From NCBI GenBank assembly GCA_950295325.1, contig OX485808.1:37842527-37902526 (forward strand): a stretch of 60,000 nucleotides of DNA, in the 5' to 3' direction. Shown here one piece after another: positions 46,926 to 57,800 of this stretch. The stretch is from Polytrichum commune (lineage: Eukaryota > Streptophyta > Polytrichopsida > Polytrichales > Polytrichaceae). Numbering within the stretch: position 1 is the first letter of the stretch; every line of letters starts with the position of its first letter. The notes beneath the pieces are model-generated. The model ran no database searches and had not been told where the DNA came from. It saw only the letters and a list, made by a program, of their open reading frames with translations. The position numbers and the translations under genes are program-made.

Positions 46926-48660
46926 GCAATGCTCGGAAGAGCCAACATGCAATGTAAAATAAGCCAATCAAACTTGGCAAAATAGAATAAAAAAAATAGA
47001 ATACATAGGCCGTATATCCGTTGGTTAAAAAGAGAGTAGGTATAATTTATAGTCATTTTCATTGGACTAGTCATTTAATGTAGTATCATGATTTGCAATT
47101 GTAAGGAGCTTACGTTCCATATATACATTGCCAACCTCAATATGAGTCAATCAATATTTAGATAAAGTTGGGTTGCCATTCAATTCACTAACAAACACAT
47201 TTTTGAGAATTCTAGAATCCCTACCTCCACATAAGCCACACCGAACTTCACATTAAAAGAACTTATGCTTTAAAATCTAGTGACACTACCATACAAATAC
47301 AAATGTTGGACATGTTTTGAAGGTCCTCCATACATGTACAAAGCTACGAGTTTAAATTTTTGTAGCATATGTATACATAGTATGGCAAAGTTAAAATAAA
47401 TTTGCATAGATTAGTTAATTTGCATAGATAACTCTAAAAGCACAAGCAACTTCCAACGGTGTCCCATGAGAAGAACATGGGATATACCCCTTAAATTCCA
47501 TGGGTCACAATGTTATAGATGGGAAGTTTATATGTCTCATGATAGAGGGGAGTCATCATGGGACAAACCAAAGTGAGATGCATTAAATATGAGAATTTGT
47601 TTCATCTCACAATTGTCCCTCTCAATCAAAGGGACAATTTCAACTTTTCAATAATGGGAATATAATAATTTTATTTGAAAACATGATGGCCCCTCCACAC
47701 TTGACTTTGTCTCCACCGGTTTAGGGTTTTTACTTTGACAATGAATAACATATCATTATGAGCTCCAAAAATTATCGGAAAAGTGATTTAAACTTTGATT
47801 TGGATTTGCTAATTATCTCATACTAATCACTTGTTTTTTATTGAATGTCCATGAAAGAATGTTCTATCTTTGTTCCATTTTAAGGATCTTGTAGATTTAG
47901 TCTAGATCTAAATGTGAGTCACCTTCGTAAGTAATTACCAATGTGAGAGAGAAAAGAGAGAGAGAGAGAGAATTACCACCTACAAGTGTTTTTCATTTAT
48001 CCAACACGAAGCTTGAAATAGTAAACAAACCTCACTTTACTATGTTTAGTCATTTAGACACTAGATTTAGGCTCAAAGACCCCAAGTTAGTCTAGTCCAA
48101 ATTGTTTGAGATGAATCCACCAAAACTCTATAAGGAACAAGTTTTTATGTTGGATGGAGGAGAGGCGTTTTTAGTTCTAAATTCTTACATTACAAGGTAA
48201 ATGCCAACTTTGCATGTAAAGTGCTTAAAAGCCCTCCAATCACACATGTAATGTGCTATGAGTTGGTGGCTAACGTGTTGGAATAGGGTTGTGAGGTCCA
48301 AGGATTGAATCCCTTCACCAACATAAGGTTCGAATTCCTTCCCCAACACCCCTAGGCCCCATCTTGGAAGTAGAGAAGGCCTACCTATAGGTTAGACCAA
48401 GTTTATGGAATATGTATGATAACTTAATTTTTGAAATTTCCCTTTGAAAAACTCCCAAGTAGCATATTCCCATCATCCATACAAAATGTCCCATCTACAC
48501 AATCTTCTATGTCCAATTGAACATTCCCATTATCAATCAAGGGACATGAGCAAAATTCCCACTTTTCCCACATTCCCTTCCAAGCCTTATGAACCTTGGG
48601 ACATGAAAGAGAATTTTGAGAAATTTCCCCATTGGGACACAAGTGAAAGTTCCATGTGAA
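46926..48660. other. Intergenic with repeat fragments
   Basis: It contains a partial CCATTCTAGG-family 3' half (about 47690-47860), a GA tract near 47948-47972, and at 48257-48420 a weak SINE-like stretch (GGTGGCTAACGTG, AGGATTGAATCCC, GGTTCGAATTCC) without a target duplication. Confidence 0.4.
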
Positions 48661-49615
48661 GGAGGCAAACATACTCGTAACAGCAGACCCAAACTGGTAC
48701 CACAATCTCAGCCCCCACGATGACCCCTTCCCAAATTCACACGTCATCACACACTTCAAGGCTAATACCATCATATACGACGAGCCAACAATACCACTAG
48801 AATTATGAATTGAACCAAGGTCAAAAAGCCGTGCCATCCATATATTATGCATACACCACAAGACTACACCCATTGGATCAAGGGAATATACCCACCAAAT
48901 GGACGTCATTGCTAACTTCCAACAAATACCCGCAATGTTCACCAAAATTACACCACTTACACCAATAAACACCCCAGTAACCCGAAGTACGAAATGGTCT
49001 AAACTCATGTACCCCTCCCCCACCCACCTATCACCCAAGCCATAATTGATACCCCACTAATCACCAACCTAGACAGATACCAAATACCAACCGCAATTTT
49101 GTTAGTACACAAACGGGTCATTCAAACCGCCTAAAGAAATGACTCAAGGACACTGGAAACGACAAAAGGCATGATATGGCATATACAACCCCTTTAAAAA
49201 TCTCATGATTGCAGAAAAGCTACTAGGGCTACAATACGTACTATAAGCAAAAATGATGGCTATACACCACACCCTCCATCTCCTCACCACTATATATCAT
49301 GATGAACCACCACATATCTTCATAGACTACCTCAATGTCCTATACTTACTAAATACACAAATCAAACACCCAACCCTGCATAACAATCACCCATATAGAA
49401 ATATACTCCAATTTATGATCAAAATGTTACAATCCCGCACACAAATCATCACACTCCATAAAGTCAAAGCCCACACGAACATAAATGGAAACGAACAAGC
49501 AGACACACTAGCCAAATTGGGCTGCGAATTAGACCATAGAGACGCCGTAGCAACATACGAACATGCACACCCTACACCATACTACAACGAACAGTCTAAA
49601 CTAGATGCCTAAAGG
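48661..49615 (+). pseudogene. Decayed LINE ORF2 3' end with RNase H domain
   Basis: The frame at 49253-49612 reads IFIDYLNVLYLLNTQIKHP and then VKAHTNINGNEQADTLAKLG, the second and third parts of an RNase H fold. In frame upstream come YTNGSFKPP (the catalytic Asp of YTDGS is now Asn), YGIYNPFKN and AEKLLGLQYVL, broken by several stops. Still further upstream are ADPNWYHNLSPHDD and HFKANTIIYDEP, from the linker after the reverse transcriptase. The reverse transcriptase itself is absent. The remnant cannot be active. Confidence 0.8.
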
Positions 49616-49729
49616 CTTAGTAGTGTCATGCCCGCTAAGTTTCAACATGACACTATTTGTCAACTCAATTGCTTTTGAAGTGCATAACTATCCAAAGTAT
49701 CATATTAAGCATAGCACATTGGAATGCTT

Positions 49730-49995
49730 GAGAAGATAGTTTTACAATTTGATATGCAAGAGGAAGACATTATTGTACATACTAATACCAACTGTCGCGT
49801 GGTTACATTTATGTTCCACTTGTTGACCATTATGTAAACCATGCATAGACCTCATTCTAATATCAAGCATACTAATGCCAAAATATTAGTATGCACACTA
49901 ACACCAAGTGTCCTGAGGTTATACAAGTGATCAAGTTGTTGGCCGTTAGTGTAACCTAGCATATGCCTCATCAATGGGGTAACTGACACTAAATA
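49730..49995 (-). mobile_element. TTTAGTGTCAC-family element fragment
   Basis: Read in reverse complement it has GTAGTATTTAGTGTCAGTTA, then GAGGCATATGCTAGGTTACA, matching the left part of 14893-15416. The far end was not resolved. Confidence 0.5.
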
Positions 49996-50116
49996 CTACA
50001 AACTTATGAGCCTACACACCATCACAAGTTCCCAAGGAAAAGTCAAAGCCGAGGTTCCAAAACAAGCGCAGTCACATCCAAAGTTTGGAAACAAGGATAG
50101 ACAGTTTCGCCGTGAA

Positions 50117-51388
50117 TTATGTGCACAATGAATGGTCATTGTGCTGTTCCAATAAGATGCCTTCCAACTCTTCAATGATTTTGGCAAACTTAGGGCGCAC
50201 TGGAGTCAGTGGATGCCAACACCTTCCAATGAGAGCCTTTAGCTTGGGATTACATTCGTTTGGTAACACGGGACGCTCACCCTCCAATACCTTCATTTGC
50301 ACTTCACTTGGATCCTGAATGTCTGAGAAAGGCACATGTCCAGTCAAGATTGCGGAACACACCATTGCAAAGCTATAAACATCACTCTCGTAGGGATTAT
50401 GACTTGTATCATCTTCATCTTCATTTCCATGGATACTGATTAGCTGTGGAGCCATCCATCTTATTGTACCAATGTTTCCTTTGTACGTTGCCACATTTGA
50501 TACATCTTTACCACATACAACCCTCTTGCAAGAACGTCGAAAATTGTCGGGTGATCCTAGATCCTGGGAGAGCCCAAAATCTGCCACCTTCATATTCCAG
50601 GTGCCCTCCATTACATCCCTGAACAAGATGTTGTCTGACTTTAAATCTTGGTGTACTATATTGTTCTGATGGAGGTAATTCATAGCTGCTGCTATTTGAA
50701 GCATCATATCAACTGCTTCATTCATAGAGAACGGAACTTCCCGGGTTGTATCTTCGGCTAATCTTCTTTTTAACAGATCATTGAGATCTCCATCCATCAG
50801 CTCCATGACAATGGACTCTGTGCGTCGATCTTCTGCATAGCATAGTAATCGAACAATGTTGGGATGCTTCAACTTTGCCATGATTGAGACTTCATTTCTG
50901 AAGCTTCCATTACCAATGGTTCTCACACGAAACATCTTTTGTGCCACATCTTGGACATTTGAGGATTGATGCCAAGTTGATAAGAACACATTGGCATTAT
51001 CAGATCCACCTCGCCCCAACCGTCTCTTCAATTTCAAGTTTGAAATGTCCTCCTTCAAAATCATTGGCATGAAACTAGGACCAACGTACATATGCATTTG
51101 ACCAGTGTCGTTTAGCGGGCTGTCAACAAAAGCAGTAGTGCAATACTCATCGGGTGTGAAGTGGCGCATTCTGGATCCTGGATACAGATCATACCTTTCC
51201 CGGCCGCCCTCCTTCATAATCCTTGGCATGAAACTAGCATCAACGGACATATGCATTTGACCAGTGTCGTTTAGCAGGCTGTCGTCAAAAGCAGTAGTGC
51301 GATAGTCATCCGGCCTGAAGTGACGCGTTCTGCATCGTTGATACGGATCATACCTTTCTTGGCCACCCTGCGCTATTTTGCCTGCCAT
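50117..51388 (-). CDS. MLKL-related protein kinase paralogue without the helical N-terminus; HRD and APE degenerate
   Basis: A single-exon frame of 423 residues. Residues 8-60 and 61-113 are a tandem duplication of a 53-residue module (GGQERYDPY / GGRERYDLY; both contain LNDTGQMHM). The kinase domain spans about 116-410: a Gly-rich loop-like LGRGGSDNANV, VAQK with K151, E166, then IVHQDLKSDN (HRD is HQD, 246-248), ADFG with D270, a long activation segment, and WMAPQL (APE is APQ, 313-315); R398 is kept. It is clearly a paralogue of the gene at 53615-52071 (shared blocks SIVMELMD and MKVADFG/VKVADFG) but has no DUF1221-like helices. A possible extra 5' exon near 51690-51600 follows a good acceptor (TCTTTTACTTGTCAG), unproven. 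It may be a weak or inactive kinase, for example a regulator of its neighbour; that is inference. Confidence 0.75.
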   Translation of the reverse strand: MAGKIAQGGQERYDPYQRCRTRHFRPDDYRTTAFDDSLLNDTGQMHMSVDASFMPRIMKEGGRERYDLYPGSRMRHFTPDEYCTTAFVDSPLNDTGQMHMYVGPSFMPMILKEDISNLKLKRRLGRGGSDNANVFLSTWHQSSNVQDVAQKMFRVRTIGNGSFRNEVSIMAKLKHPNIVRLLCYAEDRRTESIVMELMDGDLNDLLKRRLAEDTTREVPFSMNEAVDMMLQIAAAMNYLHQNNIVHQDLKSDNILFRDVMEGTWNMKVADFGLSQDLGSPDNFRRSCKRVVCGKDVSNVATYKGNIGTIRWMAPQLISIHGNEDEDDTSHNPYESDVYSFAMVCSAILTGHVPFSDIQDPSEVQMKVLEGERPVLPNECNPKLKALIGRCWHPLTPVRPKFAKIIEELEGILLEQHNDHSLCT

Positions 51389-52070
51389 CTCAGGTCTGTA
51401 ACTTCTTCAATGGTAAACAGGACTGTACCCGCTTGTACGGAAGTCAGGTTCCTTCGTGGTTTCTTTCCCTCTTCCCTGATCTTCCTCTAAGAACCCTAAT
51501 ATCAACATGACAATCCACTGTTTCAAATATGGTTCTCTCAGCTGCAAATCGTAAGGCAATTCACATCTTTGAAGAGTTTAGTTTTCTGTTCTTGGTAATA
51601 ATATACCCAGGTTGTGTTCAAGAGGTGATTTTCTTGTAGTTGTTTCTTAAAATTCTCGAACTCCATATCAAGTCTTCTGACAAGTAAAAGAAGTAAATGC
51701 TGATAGTAAAGAATTCTAATCTGTAATCTAAGAACCTTCATTGAACTTTTCCAAATATCTAGGAATATGAAGTAGGTAAACATGTAATAAACTTAACTCA
51801 AATCAATCTATTATATGTTATCAATCTCTTATCAATCTATTCTATTTAACAATCAAATCACTTTCACAGGATTTCTGTGAGATTGTTTTTATATAACATC
51901 AAAAATCGCACTCAAAATATATTTGACGAATAGCCCTAGTATAAAATTAACTTAACAGACTTGGAAGTACAACGCCCTTAAGAACACACCTTGGAAAGTC
52001 TAAAAATTTCACGAAGATACAAAGTACACAACTGTGTCACTTTATGCTACTACAAAGGAACGCAACATAC
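51389..52070. other. Spacer between the tandem kinases
   Basis: It holds a minus frame at 51783-51538 with a charged helical stretch (DMEFENFKKQLQENHL) preceded by an acceptor-like TCTTTTACTTGTCAG. It could be an upstream exon of the kinase at 51388 or 3' sequence of the kinase at 52071. Confidence 0.35.
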
Positions 52071-53615
52071 CTAGAAAAATGCACCAATGTAAATACTGCA
52101 ACTCTTTACATATTTCCACGATGATGGCCGTGCACTAGCCTTGAGTTCCCAGCATCTCACAATCAAGGTCTTCAGGTCCCCAGGACACATATCAGGTAAC
52201 GAAGGATGTTCACCACGCAAAACCTTACTTTTCACTTGCGAAAGACTACCAATTTCCCAAAATGGTTCATTTCCGGTCAAAATCTCATAACAAAGCATCC
52301 CAAAGCTATAAATGTCGCCCTTGAATGGATACTTGAGCACCTCCTCACTGCCTGAGATAGATTGTGCTTGTCCCGGAACCGCAATCATTTCTGGGGCCAT
52401 CCATCTGGTTGAACCCTTATTCAAAGACTGACAAGAAAATGTGCTGCTGTACTCCTGTTCCTTGGAGATCCCAAAATCAGCCACTTTCACATGGACAACT
52501 CCTTTTCCCTTCACATACTTGACTAGAATGTTATGTGATTTCAGATCTCTGTGCAAAATTCTCTTCTCATGGATGTGCTTCATGGCTTCACCTACCTGAA
52601 GCATGATGTCAACAGACTCCTCCAAGGTGAATGGAACCTTGCAACTGCTAACCGACTGGAATCTTTCTTGAATCAGGAAATGGAGGTCACTATCCATCAA
52701 CTCCATAACAATGGAATTCTCACGTTTGTTTGTCGCATAACAAAGCAATGGCACAATATTAGAGTGTGATAAACGCTGTAAAATCGACACTTCATGCAGG
52801 AAAATGGGATAGAGCTCCTCTCCAAAGAAAGTCTTCGCAGCCATTTCAGCTCCCAGCCAAGTTGTTTTCTGCACTAGAGTACCCATGGTACCTTTTCCCA
52901 ATGTCTCCTTGCGTTGAAGACTTCCATACTCCACTTCCCAATGGCATGACTCAGCCTGGGCTTGTTGGAACTCCAACCTTTGCAGTACATATGTGGCAAG
53001 ACAAAATTGTTCATTCTTCAGCTTGTATGAGTCGTATATCACCTTCTTCAATCTCTTCACCAGAATGCCTCGATCGACAGAAGCTGTTGCTTGCACTTTA
53101 TTGAATTCATCTGCGTGTTGGTTCTCAAGTTCGGTCCGTTCTAGGGTAGGTGATGCACTTCCCAAAATCTTGTGCAAACGTAGCATGAGTAATTCCAATT
53201 GAAATGCTCTCGTAGCCACATGCTTGGACACATCAGTTAGATTCATGACACTTTGTATCCACTCATCTTTGCAACAATTCAGGATGAACCTCTCCATCTC
53301 GTTCACTAACTGATAGAGGAGTTTACAAACTTTGAGGAACTCTCCTGCATACCTAAGAGACGAGGAAGGTAGTGTAGTGTCTAAAACCTTGCTCTTTATC
53401 AACGTCACGACCATCTCCAGTTTATGGACTAGGTATCTGCACTGCTCGTGATGGACTTTCACATTTGAGCCTTCAGAAGTCATGTCTTGCACTTGATGCA
53501 AGCATTGTTCCACAAGCTGTAAATACCTCTTAGGCGTCTCTTGGTGAGAATCTGTTTTCCAGGGCGTTTTGAGTATGCGGCCTATCCAGGCAGGTGAAGA
53601 TCTAGGTGCAGTCAT
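52071..53615 (-). CDS. MLKL-like protein: DUF1221-type helical N-terminus plus complete kinase domain
   Basis: 514 residues from the ATG at 53615 (MTAPRSSPAWIG). Residues ~30-150 are helical with HHEQCRYLVHKLEMVV and MERFILNCCKDEW, resembling Pfam DUF1221, the N-terminal region of Arabidopsis At5g41730 and At1g64300, which have been described as plant MLKLs with HeLo-like four-helix bundles; this is recalled, not searched. The kinase spans ~235-502: LGKGTMGTL loop, AAK with K261, E275, HRDLKSHN (HRD 355-357), DFG 380-382, MAPE, and the ARP motif. All catalytic residues are present, unlike the pseudokinases I recall for seed-plant MLKLs. Family role: membrane-associated immunity and cell death. 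The stop TAG is immediately followed by GTATGT, a good splice donor, so an intron may lie at or just after the stop. Upstream, TTAAATA near 54537 is a possible TATA box. Confidence 0.8.
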   Translation of the reverse strand: MTAPRSSPAWIGRILKTPWKTDSHQETPKRYLQLVEQCLHQVQDMTSEGSNVKVHHEQCRYLVHKLEMVVTLIKSKVLDTTLPSSSLRYAGEFLKVCKLLYQLVNEMERFILNCCKDEWIQSVMNLTDVSKHVATRAFQLELLMLRLHKILGSASPTLERTELENQHADEFNKVQATASVDRGILVKRLKKVIYDSYKLKNEQFCLATYVLQRLEFQQAQAESCHWEVEYGSLQRKETLGKGTMGTLVQKTTWLGAEMAAKTFFGEELYPIFLHEVSILQRLSHSNIVPLLCYATNKRENSIVMELMDSDLHFLIQERFQSVSSCKVPFTLEESVDIMLQVGEAMKHIHEKRILHRDLKSHNILVKYVKGKGVVHVKVADFGISKEQEYSSTFSCQSLNKGSTRWMAPEMIAVPGQAQSISGSEEVLKYPFKGDIYSFGMLCYEILTGNEPFWEIGSLSQVKSKVLRGEHPSLPDMCPGDLKTLIVRCWELKASARPSSWKYVKSCSIYIGAFF

Positions 53616-54593
53616 GATTCTAAACAACAACTCACCAAGTCACGATGGACTGAGAATTTCTCCACAACCTGAGCCCAACAATGATAACGTCAACGAGAGA
53701 ATATTAGTTATGGGTGTCAGATTTACTAACCATGAAGTGCAACCATACAAGTTGGTTATTCTCCTAGAAATTTGAGGTATAAAACACTTCAGATTGTAAG
53801 GCCACGGCCAATTGACTGCCTTGAACCGTGCCATTCGGGGTAAAACAGTCCCAAAAAAATCTGTTCACAATCCACAAGAATTGCAGCCGAAGAGATTCTC
53901 CTGATTTCATTGAAGTCGAGGTGTACAGAGGTTACACAGACCCTTCACATATCCTCGGTGTCTTATTTTGAGCGTTGCACTACACAGACATGCGTAAAAG
54001 TAGGTTTCAGAACCTACCCAGGGTGTTTTGCAATCTGAAGTCTTGTTAGGAAGACAATGACTTGAATCTGGAGGGGAACTTATTGCCAAGTGATCGGTTA
54101 TTTTCAAACTATGTCTCTACTACTATAACTCCATACTAGCATGTAACCTAGAGTATAACCTTGAAAGTTTCCTTGTCTTGAAAATCTAACTTGGAATCTT
54201 TTGTCGTTCACCTTGCTTTGAAACAAAAAAGGCATGATAAGAATTCCACTTACAATTACAGCCTCTGTTACGTGGCAGTTGATTAAAACGGAAGAACGAG
54301 CACACCAGAAGCGCGACCCGAGGAGGATCTGAAGGGGATCTGAACATCCATCAGTCTTGAAGTTGCTCCACAAAGCAAGCAATCACTAAGTTAAGTCATT
54401 ACAGGAACATGTCAGCTAAGGACTCCAACATATACTTACATGTTACAGAGCATACTACGACAGAGCCTCGGGTTGAGAGCGCAGGAGCTAATTAATGGAC
54501 TAATAAGTTGCCAATCCTCTCCCTGCGGCTGCTATTTAAGCTCCCGTGGACTGCCTCCACGCAATGGACTCTCGTGGACTCTGCAAACCCTAA
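53616..54593. other. 5' region of the MLKL-like gene
   Basis: It probably contains the promoter and leader of the minus-strand gene at 53615, with a TATA-like TTAAATA on the minus strand near 54537 and an acceptor-like TTGTTTAG just before the start codon. No other gene is evident. Confidence 0.35.
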
Positions 54594-54800
54594 GGGGCGG
54601 TTTACACTATAGACCATGAACTCGCCCCACGGAAGATGCCTTATTCCGCGGTACGAGTTCATGGTCTACATTTCATGGTCCGAGTTCTTAAAAAATTGAT
54701 TTACAATGCCGTTGGGCCCCTCACTAGGTGTAAACCAAATGTGGACCAAGAGGAATGACCACACACTAAAAAGTGAAGGTGCTGATTTTTTTAATACATG
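54594..54800 (-). mobile_element. Truncated Harbinger-like MITE (relative of 43295-43847)
   Basis: It begins GGGGCGGTTTACACTATAGA after a TAA, and includes GGGCCCCTCACTAGGTGTAA and AGTGAAGGTGCTGATTTTTT, which match the reverse complement of 43640-43847. The other terminus is absent. Inside, CATGAACTCG and CGAGTTCATG form a hairpin. Confidence 0.65.
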
Positions 54801-55817
54801 CTCAAAAAGGGCAATTTTGAAAAAAATTAAGTTTGATCATTCCTTGTCTTCTCTTGAGCTTCACTTGTCTTCACTTCTTGTTAAATGTGTCGAAGATGTG
54901 GCTTGCAAATCTTCTCACAACAATTTTTTTTAAATAAAATAATATGAGCAATTTAATTTGTACATGCTCAATGTAATTTACATGTGACATGTACCTTGTG
55001 TTGTCACTACACTAAATAAGATATTTAGTGTTTGATTATATTTAATGTTGTTACCACCCTATCTTGCTCAACACTAATTTTCAATTCTTTGATAATTAGT
55101 GTTAGAAGATTTCCCATTGCACTTCTTTTGACTACCCTGATCTACAGTCACTAAACCACTACAGATTTTTGTTTTTTTGTTTTGCAACTGCATTTTGTAA
55201 GCACGTGGGGGTGTGTAATATACCGTTGGAAAGGTATTTTCAAGACCTTTCCAAAGGTATATTACAAGCCCCAAAATTACAAACATTGCATTTTGTAGAC
55301 CAAAAAAAAATCCTGCAATTGAATTCTTGAGTTCTAGATGTCCCGCGTTGTTTGGTGAAACATGTGTGAGCCGGTTTAAGGGGTAGGGCAAGGTAGTGCT
55401 GGTCAATGGTCGGGGAAAACCGACGGCTAGTTCATTATCAGCCGATGGATTTCCCCTCATGGCCGGTCCAAATTTTCAACCATCGGATGGCAATCCGATT
55501 GTAATATCAATCCTCCGGCAATTAGCCGATGGACCAGAAAATGTTCCGGAAATGTAGCCGATTCTTCTTTTGAGTTACTGGATTTCAACCGGAAGAAGTA
55601 TTCAAATACTGGCCAATACCCGGGAAATGGTAACCGATATCCTCCGGGTCATGAGCATGGGTATCTGAGTGCAGGGAGGTATTGAGGGATGCAGGTCAAA
55701 GCTTTGAAGATGAACGGTAACTTGCTCTGCGGCGGCGCCTCCATCCTCCGTTGCTCCGCAGAGTGCTAAAGGGACTTTTCTGTTCAAAATACTATTAAAC
55801 AAAAACTTCGTAATCGA
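54801..55817. other. Intergenic with a truncated MITE and GG-CCGAT-rich repeats
   Basis: Positions 55007-55107 match the left third of the MITE at 12793-13113 (GATATTTAGTGTTTGATTAT, CAACACTAATTTTCAATTCT). Positions 55405-55640 are rich in AGCCGATGG/CCATCGG motifs in both orientations, probably the non-coding part of a transposon whose coding tail follows. Confidence 0.5.
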
Positions 55818-56003
55818 ATGTCTACATCTAACTTAGAAAGTATGATGCGTGTTGCTATAGAAGGCCCAGACAATGATTTTGATGACATTCTAACAAGTGC
55901 TCTAGATCTTTGGAAGGATGCTGCTAAGTTTCGCTATTTGTATAGCAATCCAGAGCGCTATTTGTCTGAGGCATCTGATGATGCACTTGAGGAAGTACCC
56001 TAA
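55818..56003 (+). pseudogene. hAT-type transposase C-terminal fragment
   Basis: A 61-residue frame reads SMMRVAIEGPDNDFDDILTS and then ALDLWKDAAKFRYLYSNPER before a stop. MRV.IEGP followed by an acidic segment and a Trp-containing helix is what I recall at the C-terminus of plant and animal hAT-derived (ZNF862-like) proteins. The rest of the protein is missing. Confidence 0.5.
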
Positions 56004-56414
56004 ACCTTAAGCTTTTTGAATTATGCAACCTGTCCATGACCAAATCCAATTGCTTCTATGAAGAATTGGGGGACCCTTGGCCTTCAAGTGGTAAAGGCAT
56101 TGCTAGGTTCAATTCCTGCCAAGGATATTAACTCTTCAAATTTAAAGTTTTGAACATGCCTTTCTTTTCACTTATTCAAGATTTTGTACTAAGAAATGAT
56201 TTCTAATAACTTTTCATACATTTTTTAAACAATTAGTGTTGATATGAATTCCATTTAATTGGATATTGGCCAATGAAAATATGAAAATATAGGCAATTGG
56301 CCGATTGATTTTACAAAAGACCAGCTCTTGCCGATGTAAATTGGAAAAAATCCGACCCTTCGTAGCAACTACCGGCAATTAGCCACAAATGCTTCAAAAA
56401 CTTCCAATACTCTG
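56004..56414. other. Spacer, possible short SINE-like sequence
   Basis: Near 56078, GGCCTTCAAGTGGTAAAGGC followed by TAGGTTCAATTCCTGCC resembles polymerase III A and B boxes but is closer spaced than usual and has no visible target duplication. Confidence 0.3.
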
Positions 56415-57711
56415 GTCAGTACCTACTTGCTTCACAAATATCTACCTTGCATAAAACTTCTCTCTCTCTCTCTCTTCATTCCCAATCCCTAGAGACAACA
56501 AATTTTGTCACTTTTGTTGGTATACTAGAAGTTGAAAATGACGCACACTTTGTGTTGAAGTGTCCCTTTCATAACATTCTTCAATAAAGTATGGGTCTTC
56601 CTACATCATCAGGTTGACGTTGTAGCGTGGAGTGTAACAATTTGCAAGCTATTGTGATTACTCTCCTAGGTTTGTGTGGTCCACCCAATTCAAGGTATGT
56701 GATGACTAATGTTATATCAACAAATCCATTGGAGACAAGTTCCTTTCATATTTGAGAATTTGAGTAATACTAAGGAGTCTCAAGCCTTTCTTCTAATTGG
56801 ACCATCAAATTTATATTAGCTTCTATCTCATGGAGGCTACCGCACTTTGCTACTCTAGGGAATTAGCATGTTTGACACCATCTTCATGTATTTTTATGCC
56901 TTGTGGCTTCCCAAATTTCATACTCATTATTTCTAACTTGTCAAGATTAGCAAAGTTTGAAGCATATATAGTTTGGCATTATGTGGCATAACTTGAAGGG
57001 GGCCCCAATGTGCACTAGGGTTTTTCCTTTTCTGAATATAGTTGGCATTAGTATAAGTACAAAAAAAAATCTTCTATGGGTCGTTGGTCCAAAAAATCTT
57101 TAAACCACAAAGAGGAAGTGCCACTTGAAGGTGAATTTGAACTAACATGTACATAGTTGGTTGTAGCAAGTAAGAAAAGTGATTGCCAAGTAAGTCAGGC
57201 ATGGCCATATTAATACACTTAGATGCTTGAGAAATGGAAGGTGATTGTGTGCACACAAACAAGACCACAACCTTCTTTAGAGTTACTCCCTCCGTCCTAA
57301 AATGATTGTCCTACCTCCCGGATATTTTTGTCCCAAAATGATTGTCCATTTTATATGCCCGGCTAGAAATTTGAGGCTCGAAGTCAAATATTTTTGCGCC
57401 ATCAGGGGGGGGGGGGATTTCGGAGTAGTTGTTGTTTTCTATTTTAAGAGTCATACTTATAAGTACCCAATCAATGGTCAGTGGGACTTAATCTAGCCAA
57501 AGTTAAGGTCACAAACAATCATTTTGGGACGGAGGAAGTACTAGTTTCTCTTAACGGTTTATTGAGAATACATGTTATTAATCAACCAAAGTTCTATAAT
57601 GTTCCTTTGATTTCATTGAATCATGAAGTAGATGTCAAGTGCTCTACCCAATATCCTTATATTGGCCAACCATTGACTTTGAGATTGGACAAATTATATT
57701 TAACTTGATAG
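56415..57711 (+). repeat. 1.3-kb dispersed duplication, copy B (partner 33439-34761)
   Basis: It is co-linear with copy A apart from small indels, with a CT microsatellite at about 56459-56477. The first half is highly similar (VENDAHFVLKCPFHN in the matching frame). It contains the second Stowaway copy. Confidence 0.8.
57286..57538. mobile_element. Stowaway-type MITE (253 bp), copy B
   Basis: The left end is CTCCCTCCGTCCTAAAATGA and the right end, reverse complemented, is CTTCCTCCGTCCCAAAATGA. TA flanks both ends. A G12 run lies inside. It occupies the same position as in copy A, so it was inserted before the 1.3-kb unit duplicated. Confidence 0.88.
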
Positions 57712-57800
57712 GGATATTAACTAAAATGAGACAAATGGTCCGCTCATTTTAATGTGGGGAACGTGATGGGAACGTCATGATTGCTTCTTTGTACGATAGA

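Noticed and set aside
48424-49038. 204-residue minus-strand frame
   Set aside because: It lies antisense to the decayed LINE coding sequence, which explains its openness; it has no motif of its own.
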